DNA of 64,000 nucleotides from Tetmemena sp. SeJ-2015 (lineage: Eukaryota; Ciliophora; Spirotrichea; Sporadotrichida; Oxytrichidae): NCBI GenBank assembly GCA_027382625.1, contig JAJKFJ010020673.1, positions 124,001-188,000 on the forward strand. The letters are read 5' to 3'. This document shows, piece after piece, positions 47,140 to 57,500 of this stretch (position 1 is the stretch's first letter; each line of letters opens with the position of its first letter). A program made the translations under genes and the position numbers. The notes beneath the pieces were generated by a model. The model was not told the origin of the DNA, ran no database searches, and was given only the letters and a program-made list of their open reading frames with translations.

Positions 47140-48897
47140 GAAGGTCAAGATTTTATCTCTGAGGAAGTGGATTGATCCCTCTTCACAATTTCGCAAATCT
47201 GAGTGACAAAATTTTCCTTCCACTTCAAACCGTTTAGAATACTGTCCACAAACTTTTACTTCTAAAGCTCTAAAAAGGTTTAAACAAATATGAAGACTTA
47301 CTGAGGTCATTCTCATTTTTCTCTCTAACTTGCTTAAAATGATTTTCAAGCCTAGTGAGACATTCATTCTCTTCCGCAAAAAGAGAATCAGAGGAAGTTT
47401 CTGCTTCTTATCTGGAAAGAGAAAGTTGAGATCTCATAGACTCAAGAGATTTCTGGATTTGAGTTAAAGCCAAAACAGTTTTTGATTCCTCCTTTTAGAA
47501 CCTTTGAACTCTATTGAATTCACTCAAAACTCTGCCTTAATCAGATTTCTTCTCAAACTATCTCTGCTGGAGGTCCTGAGAAGTCTAAAATTGATTTGAG
47601 TTCGTCTTCAAAGAGCCCAAATATTTTTTATAGTATAATATTCTAAAATTAAATCTGCCTGTGCTGAAGAAGAGTTTCTCAAATTATGAGAGCTTCCTGT
47701 ATTAGAAAGATTGGCCACTCTTGACCTTTCTTGCTTCTGATGATTAACTTGCATATCATCTTATTTGCTGGATGCCTGAGATGAGAGAAGTTAAGATATA
47801 GAAAACTCGCTAGAAACCTAATTAGCTTGTGTGCCACCTATTTTCTAGTTCAAATTTTTGAGCTAATGAGGATTCTAAGGAGCTTTTTTGTGATTCTTTT
47901 GATCAGCAAAATGAGAGTAGGATTGATCAAAAGTGTGCTAAGTCTCCTCAAAATTTTGATCGAAATCAAATGCAGTGATCTCCTCAAATCTTCTCTTCTT
48001 TGTCCTAAAGCACTTTACAATTCAAATGAAATTTACTCTCTTGAAGTTCTCAACTTCTCCTTGAGGCTTCTAGGCTTCTTGCTGTTGGGGAAGATCTTAA
48101 GAATCACCACCCAGCGACAAATTCTCCAACTAGGTCATATTGAACTCAAATTCATGATCTGAGATAGCAATGAGCAGAGCCCTTGGTTGATCTTCTCTGC
48201 TCAACAATGCTACTCTTTGAATTTTGCATGCCTTACATTGCTGGGCCTCTCATGGAGTTCTAATCATAAAAATCATGAATTAAAGTTCTTAGAAGATTGA
48301 AGATCTTAGAAACTAGACGGCTTCTAGTTTTAAGGAGCTGCTCTCTAGTTGCTAGAAAGTTACTAGCCGCTTGTTTAAGGCTACGCTTGATGAGGTAAAG
48401 TTGAGTTTGTATCTCTCTGAGATTTCATATAGCTCTAGTATCCAGGTTGATAGGAACGATCTTTTGGAGATTATCTGTCAGCAGTAGTCTGTACTTTCTT
48501 AGGTGGCTAGAAGGTAGTTGAGGAAGTCTTTTTAGCAAGAGAAGTAGATTCCTTGGAAAGAGACTGAATGTGCTAGTAGAAGAGATTACTACCTTCCTCA
48601 GAGTACTTCTAACTGAAGTCTTCATCATTTTCCTCCTTGATAGAGAAGAGCTGGTTTGAGTAGTTTGGGTTGTAGTAGCTCTCCTGATTGTAGCCGCTGT
48701 AGTTGGTGGGGTAGTTGTACTGATTAGAGTTTGAGCTAGCTGTGTTCTTGTTGAGCATGTGAACATTGCTAGGAATGGTAGGCTTGGCATCTCTGCTGGC
48801 CGAAGAATCACGAGATCTAAAATTAATCGTAATTTAAAGGGGAGACTTACGACTCGGATCTTGCACCTGAGTTTGTTCTAGTAGACTTGTTGTTCAT
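47140..48897 (-). CDS. Ser/Asn-rich protein with C-terminal coiled coil
   Basis: Met at 48895-48897 (MNNKSTRTNSGARSES). After a break near 48810-48850 the frame continues DAKPTIPSNVHMLNKN, a Tyr/Asn/Ser-rich prion-like stretch (48640-48760), KEENDEDFSQKYSEEGSNLF and KKTSSTTFQPPKKVQTTADR. The C-terminal third is Ser/Glu/Gln-rich with helical pieces near 47390-47600 and ENECLTRLENHFKQVREKNE. It is convergent with the LRR 5' part, about 90 bp away. No domain was recognised; the 3' end is uncertain. Confidence 0.45.
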
Positions 48898-49061
48898 TGA
48901 AATGATAATAATTTTCTTAAATGCTTTTTAATTGAATGATTTATAAAGAGGATATTTATTTCTAACATTAGAGACTCCCATTGCTAAAAATAAGTGTTGG
49001 TTTTTCATATTGTGTAGAATAATAATTTAAATAGCAGAAGAATTAAGCTAATAATCTCAAA

Positions 49062-50124
49062 ATGGATTATACACAACTTTAAGATAATGATGTCTCTGAG
49101 TCTAGAAATGAGTTCAACCCCACTCAACCAATTAACTCCTTCATTAACTAAAATATGTAAGACAAACTCCTCACTCAATATTTATAGATTTGAATAAAAT
49201 AACTAAGAAAGCTAAGAGGAAATAAAAGAAGTCACCTCACCAGAAATAAATAGCCATCCCCAATAGAGGATCCATTTTATATTCTATCAATAAATAGAAT
49301 TAGAATTTATAAGATGATTATTCAAAGAGCAATAAGTTTTATAAATGAAGTTGTTATGATTTTGGGTTTGAAGAAAATGCATCGTCATAATCTCGTGGTT
49401 AAAACAATACTTCTAATAAACAAGCAGCCGGAGCAAATTCAAGCTAAAATTAGGCCCCTCCTAGCCAGGTTCCAATTAAATGCGCTTTGAATGCAACATT
49501 GCTTGGATTTGGCAAATGAGCCTGTGGTCTCTCGCTGTGGCCATCTCTACTGCTGGCCTTGCATTTATTAGTGGATTAATCAGCCCAAGGAAACTTTACT
49601 TTGTCCCGTTTGCAAAAGTGGAATCTCTCAAGAGACCATGGTTCCAATTTACACCAAAGGAAACAATGAAGATCCAAGGTAATTACAACGGAGGAATTTG
49701 TTTATCACTATACTATAGGTAGAATACCGCTATAAAAATATTATCATATTTTAAGAAGTAAAGTCAGGAAATTCCTAAAAGGCCAGCTGGATAGAGGCAA
49801 GGCCCTGTTCCCAATTAAAATTTTGCTTAAGGTGGAGGTCTATTTGGGAACAATAATCAAGGAAGTGGGTTTGTGATGGGTTTGGGTATTTTCCCAGCGC
49901 TTTTTACACTTAACTTCACCTGGGATGATATCTTTGGACCGAACGCACATGCTTAACTTATCTAAGTTAGTATTTACAATTTTTATGGAAGGCCAGCAGG
50001 AGCAAATGCAGGAAATAACGAGGAAAGTCGAGAGCAGTAAGTTTAGAGGCTGCTACTTATTTTCATGTTCTTCATGTTCATGAGTTTCGTGTTCTTTGGC
50101 GGCGACGTGTTTTTAACATTTTGA
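49062..50124 (+). CDS. RNF5/RNF185-like membrane RING E3 ligase
   Basis: Met at 49062-49064 (MDYTQLQDNDVSESRNEF), TGA at 50122-50124. The RING finger reads FECNI...LANEPVVSRCGHLY, CWPCIYQWINQPKETLLC and PVCKSGISQETMVPIYTKG, matching RNF5/RNF185 including the CGHLYCWPC core and the downstream VPIYxxG. A Gly/Asn-rich linker with GLGIFPALFTLNF and a C-terminal span LLLIFMFFMFMSFVFF follow, as in ER-anchored family members that ubiquitinate ERAD substrates. IESs lie near 49170-49220, 49340-49360 and 49720-49780. Oddity: at 49500/49501 one T is missing relative to the expected CNIC, shifting the frame exactly at the second zinc cysteine. Confidence 0.85.
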
Positions 50125-50484
50125 GCTCGCACCCATCCAAAATGCACACGAGCACTTGGAAACTTGTGTAAAGTAACTACTCTAATAATATTAAAATAGA
50201 AAGCTCTCTCTCGGATCAAATATATTTAAAACCATAAATAGAAATAGATATAAGCTTCTTTATGAAAGTTACTAAATAAACACTTATCTCGTTCTCTGTC
50301 TACTCTTTTTTATTTCAAAAGTGAGCAGCTATAATCATATTGTTGCTATATATCAAATACAAATATTTTGAGGATTTGCCAAATCTTTCTTTATCATTAT
50401 CCACCTCGCATATACAAATATATAATGCACTATTGATAGTTTAGTGGCTGTTAGGTGTCAAGTTAAAAATTATTTTGAATTAAA

Positions 50485-53400
50485 ATGACAGAATCTAATT
50501 ACCTCAGTCCAATTATTCAACATCATACCAAAAACTACCATAATGAGAACCAATTCTAAAATAAGAATCCTATCTAAAACCCTTTGCTGAAATCCCAGTC
50601 TCAATAATCGTCAGTACCTTTCTCAAACGTGACAAACCTGTCTCAAAAGCATTTGGCTACTGCTTTGAACTAAGTGAGTGCGAAAAACTCAACACTCTTC
50701 AGTTTAACTCCCTCTCTGTCATGCAGCAGTACTCCTGCACTTAATTCCAAAGAGCAAAGTTAAGCTTTCAAACCCATTCCCTATTCCCACCAATCAACCT
50801 CAGCCTTCATGATAAATCAAGCCTCCAAACTGCTCCTACCCACTAACTCACCCAAGTCACAGTCCACTTAAATATCAAACTCTATTTCAACAAACGCACT
50901 TCCTGCTTCTATATATTCATTTTGATGAAGATTTTAATTTCTCAGTCTCATAACTAGATTGACTAATTCAGAGACAATTTGGAGACTATCAGATCTCAGG
51001 AAAATCAAAAAGGAGAAGAGCATCTTCTATATTCACCTACCCATCATAATCTTTAAACTTAAAATGGATTAAGTGTTTTATCTTGCTAAGGAATCACTGA
51101 GTGAAGAGCAGGTGGAGCATATAAAGTCTCAGATAAAGATTGCTTACGAATAAATTGGAAATATTCAGGCCAAGAGGGAAAAGTATTTACAAAGGCACAA
51201 AGACAAAAGTGTAAAGGCACAGCACACTCATAAGATGATTAGTGACGAACTACTTTAAATAGAGCAATAACTCAAACAGAGATAAGTAGTTTACAAGTCA
51301 AACAATCATATATAAAAATATATAATTAACTAAAATTATTAAATTAAACCGATAGAGTATTACCCCTTCTAATTATGCACGGAGTTACGAACGAGGTGAG
51401 AAAAGTCGCGTGGAAGTGGATCCAGATGCTCAAACAGCGCCTTGGGCAAATCTAGGAGTCTACTTAAGGACTTACAGGCTATCTAATCTTTCTTATGCAC
51501 AGGAGAAGAACCCCTGAGCTCAGGGGCGCCATGGAATTCTTCTTCCCTATGGTTGCCAAAAACTTGGGAAAGTACAGGGCCATGATCCAAAGATGGTCCA
51601 GGCAAGCACCTAAAAGCCGTAATCCCCTCTACACTGATGATGAGCAAGAAGGAGAAGACGAAGATTAACGTCGCAATCCTGTCAGGACGGTCTTTATTCC
51701 CTACAGACCGAAACCTTTCGTGGGTTTAAACGCTAACTACAAACCCGCTCAGCCAGTTCATTAAGAGTCAGTCAACCTCATATTGGGTAGTGGGAATCAA
51801 CCCCCTATTTAATACTAATCCTATTTGGGTATTTAATAGGAAAACCTCGATCAAGACCTTAATGACGTATTTGATTAATAGGATGACGCACGAACATTTA
51901 ATCAAATTAATAATAATAATTTTGATTAAAATAATAATCAATCAAATATGGTGGACAGCAAGAAGTGGTTCAAATAATAACAACTACAAGCTACTACTAA
52001 GTACTAAATGAAGGTTAGAACGATCATCCATAACAGTGTGATGTTTGATTAGTTTAGTTACTTATCTGAGTCAGTGTCCTAGACGAGTGCTATGAGTGGT
52101 CGAAGACACCTTGGTTCCTCAGAAGATCAAAGACATCTCAACCCCAAGCCTCCAACTTGAGTGAGTTGATTAACACGGAGGACTTCGGTCCTCTTAAGTT
52201 TAACATATAACACGCAAGACGCTAGTTCGTCTAAAATGCGTTGTTATTATTATTATTATTATTATTATATAAAAATATATTCTATTTTTTTATTTCAATA
52301 TATTTTAATGTTATATTAATGCTAAAAAGTATTTTCCGTTTGTCTTTTCATTTTTTAAAGTGAAATTATTTTTTTAAAAAATTAAATGGATATGAGTTTT
52401 AGAATATGTAAAATAATTTATTGTAGCAAATGAGAGTATATTAATTTATATTTTAAAAATTATACCATAATGTTTAAATTTGATTTTCAATTGCTTAATT
52501 AATTGTTATGTGTGTGTGTTAATGATCGTTTGATGAAGCTGAAAGAAGAGAAAAGACAGAGGATACTGCAGTACATTTAAGAGATTGAGCAAGCTAGAGA
52601 CCTTTAATCAGATTTTGAACTCAAGGCTGAATAGTTGGAGCTGCTAATGAGAGATATTCTGTCAGAAACTGACATCAAGGGAAGATATCTTTCAAGAGTC
52701 AAGCAGATCGAACATTGCAACAACAACCTTCACCAAATTGATTGCGAAGTCTCTGAAATTGAGAAGCGCAGAGAACTGGAAGGGGAGTGGGAGATGATGA
52801 TCGCAGAGGATATTTCTTCTTAGAAAATGAGATAGCAGGAGATTAGGAGACTCATGGATTGGAAACAAGAAAAGGTGCAAGTCTTAGAAACTAAAATGGC
52901 CAAGTCTTAAAATTGCAAAGTGAAGCTCCAACATAGAGTGGACATATAAAAGGAAACTCAAGCCATCATAGATTTGGAAGAAGTATCGAATCGCCATAGT
53001 GAGGAGCACATTCCATAATATTTATTCACTTAATATCATATAGATTTAAAACTGAAAACTATCAGAATGTTAAAAAGAAGAATGCGAAATATAAGTCATA
53101 CAAATTTTGAAAATAATATCTTATAAAAATTCTATTGTTCACTAAAACCTATTTTAAAAGTGTAAATTAATTTAAGTCTAAACAATTTGTATCCATTTTT
53201 TATCAAAAGAATTCGAATGATAAATTTAAATTTATTATAATTGAGAGAGCAATTAGATAGAGTTATAAGACAACTGGAGCAAGATGACACCACTCTCTTA
53301 TAATTGCTTTCTAGCAAAGAATCCTTACTTAATGAAATAAAGCAACTATATTCTTAGAGCGATATGTACCAATCTACAAGATCCCAAGATAAATAAATAA

Positions 53401-54257
53401 TATTTTTAAGACGTTAACTAGGCTGATTAGGATTAGAAACTATTGACAGAAGAGGAAGATCATAAGCGAGTGGCTCTACTTAATGTGAATCGAGACTAAT
53501 TCAAATTCAAGGCTACTGAAATATAGATTAAAGTCAACTAGTTACAACAAAGAATAGAAGATTAATTATTTAATGATAATTTTGCTTAGATTTGGACTAA
53601 GAAATCGAGAAAATAGATCTCAACATCTCAGAGGCTGAATTGGCTCACAAGGATGAAACATTCTAATTTTACGAAAGAAAACTCCAAGTCCAAAAATATC
53701 AAGAGTAGTTGGAAACTAAAGTCAAGCCTTCTTTGGTTGAATTGGATTAGAAGATCTAACTATCTTCTAATGGAATCTTGTAGATGAAGAACAAGCTTAT
53801 TCTAATATTTTTTCTTATAAACTCTTTTATTCACTTGTAAAGCATTCTAAATCAAGGTTCAAGCATATAGGATTATCTGCTCATGTCAAATCTATAATTT
53901 TAAGCTTTGACTAATGGAAGTCAAAATTTCATAGATTTCGAATACCTAAACAAAGACTATGAAACTGAGACTAGAATTCAAATAGAAGAAAAAGAATGCC
54001 TTCAAAATATTGGATAGCTATGGTAATAGAAGAGACTTTCTTCTGGTTAAATTGGCACTACTAACATCAAAGATGAAGGGGCAAAACAAATTGATGAAAG
54101 AGAAGAATATAAAGATAATCAATAGTTAAATAAATTAATTTCTTTTATTAAATAGGACAAATTAAATTATCAGAGTAGCATACATCTGGCCTAAATTTAT
54201 TTAATAAAAATGGAGAGAGTTGAGTTGACGAATAGTGATCTCAAAGGATTAAATTGA
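50485..54257 (+). CDS. Coiled-coil protein interrupted by a 1.2-kb IES
   Basis: Met at 50485-50487 (MTESNYLSPIIQHHTKNYHN), TGA at 54255-54257. A Ser/Gln/Asn-rich N-terminus of about 150 residues is followed by coiled coil: LSEEQVEHIKSQIKIAYEQI; then, after the large IES, DRLMKLKEEKRQRILQYIQE and CEVSEIEKRRELEGEWEMMI. Further pieces (LDRVIRQLEQDDTTLLQLLS; QLETKVKPSLVELDQKIQLS; DFEYLNKDYETETRIQIEEK) run to the stop. Joining 51304-51306 to 52521-52523 at AAT gives KSNNDRLMKLK in frame. Smaller breaks near 50925-51060, 53040-53230, 53400, 53560-53590 and 53810-53900 fit further IESs. Probably structural; no family assigned. Confidence 0.55.
51324..52265 (+). mobile_element. Retroposon-like insertion, 942 bp, 15-bp target duplication
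   Basis: Flanked by direct repeats TATATAAAAATATAT at 51309-51323 and 52266-52280. The inserted DNA is clearly GC-richer than the host IES. Its 3' end has small hairpin-like motifs (GAGGACTTCGGTCCTC near 52179) and finishes in a TTA microsatellite directly before the right duplication. A 15-bp duplication plus a simple-repeat tail is the signature of target-primed reverse transcription, as for LINE/SINE elements. No reverse transcriptase is present, so it is a truncated or non-autonomous copy. Because the flanks are AT-rich, some of the duplication length could be chance. Confidence 0.6.
51375..52160 (+). CDS. Intact 261-codon ORF inside the retroposon-like insertion
   Basis: Met at 51375-51377 to TGA at 52158-52160, with many TAA/TAG Gln codons, so it is fitted to the ciliate code. 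The N-terminus is basic and aromatic (MHGVTNEVRKVAWKWIQMLK); then FFFPMVAKNLGKYRAMIQRW, an acidic patch TDDEQEGEDEDQ, VFIPYRPKPFVGLN and an Asn/Gln/Asp-rich part produced by TTAATAAT-like repeats. No known domain was recognised. It might be an ORF1-type nucleic-acid-binding protein or the remnant C-terminus of a longer ORF. Confidence 0.5.
52244..52268 (+). repeat. TTA microsatellite, about 8 units
   Basis: Uninterrupted TTA/ATT units at the 3' end of the insertion, merging into the right target duplication. Likely the tail of the inserted element. Confidence 0.8.
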
Positions 54258-54515
54258 GCATATTGACATTTAGTTAGATCTAAATAAGCTTTTAGATAAT
54301 TCATCAATCTTTTGAAGGGCTGATAATTTAGAAATTTCCTGAAAAGATTCATAAGAACTCTCTTCTAAAAAATAGTGGAATTAAATTGCTTAAATAAGTT
54401 ATAGATTTATTTTACTAAACTAACAAAATACAGGGAGGAATATTTTCCACTCATTTTATTGACGTGTCAGTGATGTTTTTAAGATTTTTTCGTATTGGTG
54501 CAGTGAACTGAACAT

Positions 54516-57500
54516 ATGAAAAGAGAGAGAGGGCTAAAAGCTCATTACTTTCTCCACGAAAGACATAGATTTTATTGTCAGTTTTCATTTTCATAACAAA
54601 GATTAGAGTATTTTAACAAATTTTTAGTAGAGTAAACCCTTGTAAGATTGTTTAGTTATTTTTAGTGATCATAATTTGCTTAATTCCGCTGACCATTTTA
54701 AAAGATAATCAGATCATCCTAAGTCCAGAATAATCAATTGACAAATCTAGTCATTTAATTATATATTCTAAGAATCAGGGAGATAGTCAAAAGTAAAATC
54801 AAGATCAATTTGCTCTGATTCCTAATTAAATTCAGTTAATATTTGATTTCCTGACCACCTGACCAACGGTAAGATAGTAAGAAGTGAAAGGAAAGATTGA
54901 AAGATTTATTTCTGACCACCTGACCACTGGTCAGAAAATCAGGGTTGGGAAAGGTAAAATGGAAAGATTTTATTACTCTTAATATCTTAATTATAATTCA
55001 ATTTCCAGAATGTCTCGGACTTATAAGATGCAGATGAATATTCAGAGGTGGCCAAAGCTAGTACTTCAAGTGAAAGTTATTCATTGAGTAAAATCATTTT
55101 CAAAGATGAGCAGAAACAATTCCAAGCTCCGAATTGGTCAAAGTGAGCGCCATGAGTACTACTTCTACATGCGGACTATGATTGACCCGTGCTAACTCCA
55201 CGAGATTCTTCAAAGCAAAGTTTCACGCATCATGAAAACCTTCGACCATGCCTTCGTCATGGAGATAGAGTCAGTGGGGCACATTGTGTTCTCGGTTCAT
55301 CTCCAGAAAGATAAGTAGGGGGCCACTAAGAACTTCTTCAAGCAGAAGGACTGTAAAGGATACAAGCTCTTTCGGAGACTGGAGTTCAACGCAGAGCAAA
55401 TCAGCGTGAAAGAGATCTCAAGGCTGCTAAAGTCCGATCTGCAAATCAAGCTGCTGGCAGGTTGCCCCATTCTGTTCTCAAGTATGCTCCGACAAGCTAG
55501 ACCCGAGCCTTTACTAAGACAGCAGGAGAAGGGCCAGATCAGCGATGAAAAATCCAGGGACGTGATATCGGCATTCATTCAGGACTTTCGGGGAGGCAAT
55601 GCGAGGTCTGTCGAGGAGTTTTATTGGCAGCACAAAGGGAACTCAACGATGCTGAAGAGTATTATCAAGAATTTCACCAACCTCTAGACCACCTGCAGAT
55701 TGGAGAAGAAAATGCAGCCTTATCTTTACATCCCTGAGACCGCGTACCAAAGATTGAGGGAGTACTTTGAGATGAACAAAGTTAGCCAATTCCAATTCGA
55801 GCCACTCTCTGAGGCATCCCTGGTGGAGACCCAGTACCTGGAGGTCGTGGAAAGCCTCTTTGAGGTCATTTTCCGCAAATGCCATAGCAAGATAAACGCA
55901 GTGTGGATGTACGGGGAGCCAAATAGAGGAAAGACCACACTGCTCACGTACTTGATGCAGATTTTCAGATGAGAGGAGATCAAGCTGGCCGGATATAAAT
56001 TCGCAGTGGACAACAGTGATTTCCACTTCGAGCCCCAGCTGGCAATAATAGACGAGGTGAAGCGCAGCATGCTTTTCCAGGCAGACTTGCAGGAGGATCT
56101 GAAGCAACTCTTCGAGGGGAATGGGTTCTGCGTGAATACGAAGTTCTAGCAGCCTGTGATGAGGAACAAGAACTGCCAGACTATCCTCAGCTCCAACACT
56201 CTTCACATCCAGGATCTCAGTGACATTGACTTCAGAGCCTTCAAAACAAGACTCAAACTGGTAGAATTCACAGAGTCAATGGGCCGAGGCGACGGGACCT
56301 TTCCATTCACTGCATTCCAACTCGCAGAGTACTTCTTGAGAAGATTGGAGGCAGAGCAGAGAGAACAGGAATACACAGTGCCACTCGAAACCGAAACAAA
56401 TGATCACACCATGAGCGAGGCAAGCTCTCAAAAAGACAAGCTGGAGGAGGATGGAGCAAATACAAAAGCAACCTAGACTGAAGAGTATGCTTTCAACTCG
56501 CAGTTCTGTACCAAGTAAATTATCCGCACTATCTTGAGCTATTTGCAGTGAGTATAGAATTAAGTTTATTTTATAAAATCTTTCCATTTTACCTTTCCCA
56601 ACCCTGATTTTCTGACCAGTGGTCAGGTGGTCAGAAATAAATCTTTCAATCTTTCCTTTCACTTCTTACTATCTTACCGTTGGTCAGGTGGTCAGGAAAT
56701 CAAATATTAACTGAATTTAATTAGGAATCAGAGCAAATTGATCTTGATTTTACTTTTGACTATCTCCCTGATTCTTAGAATATTAGAGTCCTTCTCTTCT
56801 ACAAAAATTAAAACCTCTTTTGGGAGGCATAGAGATTTACAAGAAAACCTTCGACACCAGGTTGATTACATCAGTTCACCATCTGTAAAAATACAACATC
56901 TTAACTGAGAACTAAAGAGTGACTCCTGAGATAGTTGGATATCAAATGAGGATACTTAAACTTAGACTGGATAATAAACATAGAGTTAAGTTTATTAAAA
57001 TATCCTCAAATAGGACTTTGTTTATCAGAAAGCTTGAATTTATAAATCCTCATGATCCCAATCATAACCTTGAGGATATAATCAATCTGAGGAAAGCCAA
57101 ATTAGTTATTCCAAAGTCTTCTCTTGATGCTATAAGCTAACTAAGAAAATCTAAAAATCCAGTCCTCAAAGTCCAGGACAAGTAGAATTTAAAACTATTT
57201 CTTATTCTTTCAAATTATTTTTAGTACTTCCCTGACAAAGATAAATCACTGTTTTCACCATTCCATCAAGCAGACAGCTTTCAATCATCTTCTGGAAATA
57301 CAGAAAATACATGGCAGTCATTTTCAGCTATGAAAGCATACTAACCTAAGAAAGAGAATACATTCATAAGAGAGGAAAAAGAAACCTATAAGCAGAAGTG
57401 TGGCCAAGATTAAAAAAATTATAAACTAAATTATTTCTTTTTACTCAAGTCCTCTATTTCAGTTTGTCTCTTGTTTATGAAGAGAAAGAATGCGATATTC

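Larger units (their letters stand above)
51304..52520. other. Large IES (1,217 nt) with AAT pointer
   Basis: Bounded by AAT at 51304-51306 and 52521-52523. Removal keeps the coiled-coil frame. The outer parts are extremely AT-rich; the inner 942 bp are a GC-richer insertion with its own target-site duplication. Confidence 0.65.
54766..56780 (+). mobile_element. Rep/SF3-helicase element with perfect 208-bp TIRs
   Basis: A 2,015-bp element starting TTCTAAGAATC and ending in its reverse complement, with TA on both sides (54764-54765, 56781-56782). The terminal inverted repeats are identical over 208 bp in my reading. The interior is much GC-richer than the window and carries one long gene on the plus strand for a Rep-like protein. 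It splits a coding segment of the membrane-protein gene at 54516-57643, and removal leaving one TA restores that frame. A single TA target fits Tc/mariner-like insertion and also IES excision. No DDE transposase was found. TIR identity implies recent mobility or gene conversion. Confidence 0.85.

Noticed and set aside
55970..55972. TGA as a tryptophan codon for the whole genome
   Set aside because: Conserved tryptophans in the kinase (DVWSWG), AP-4 epsilon (SWYVRTM, AWIMGEYG) and methyltransferase (LELDWSDAD) are all TGG, and TGA ends complete genes such as 20590-21114.
55643..56206. Long minus-strand ORF of 187 codons in the Rep element
   Set aside because: It is antisense to the helicase core, whose motifs are in correct order on the plus strand; the GC-rich sequence keeps the opposite frames open by chance.
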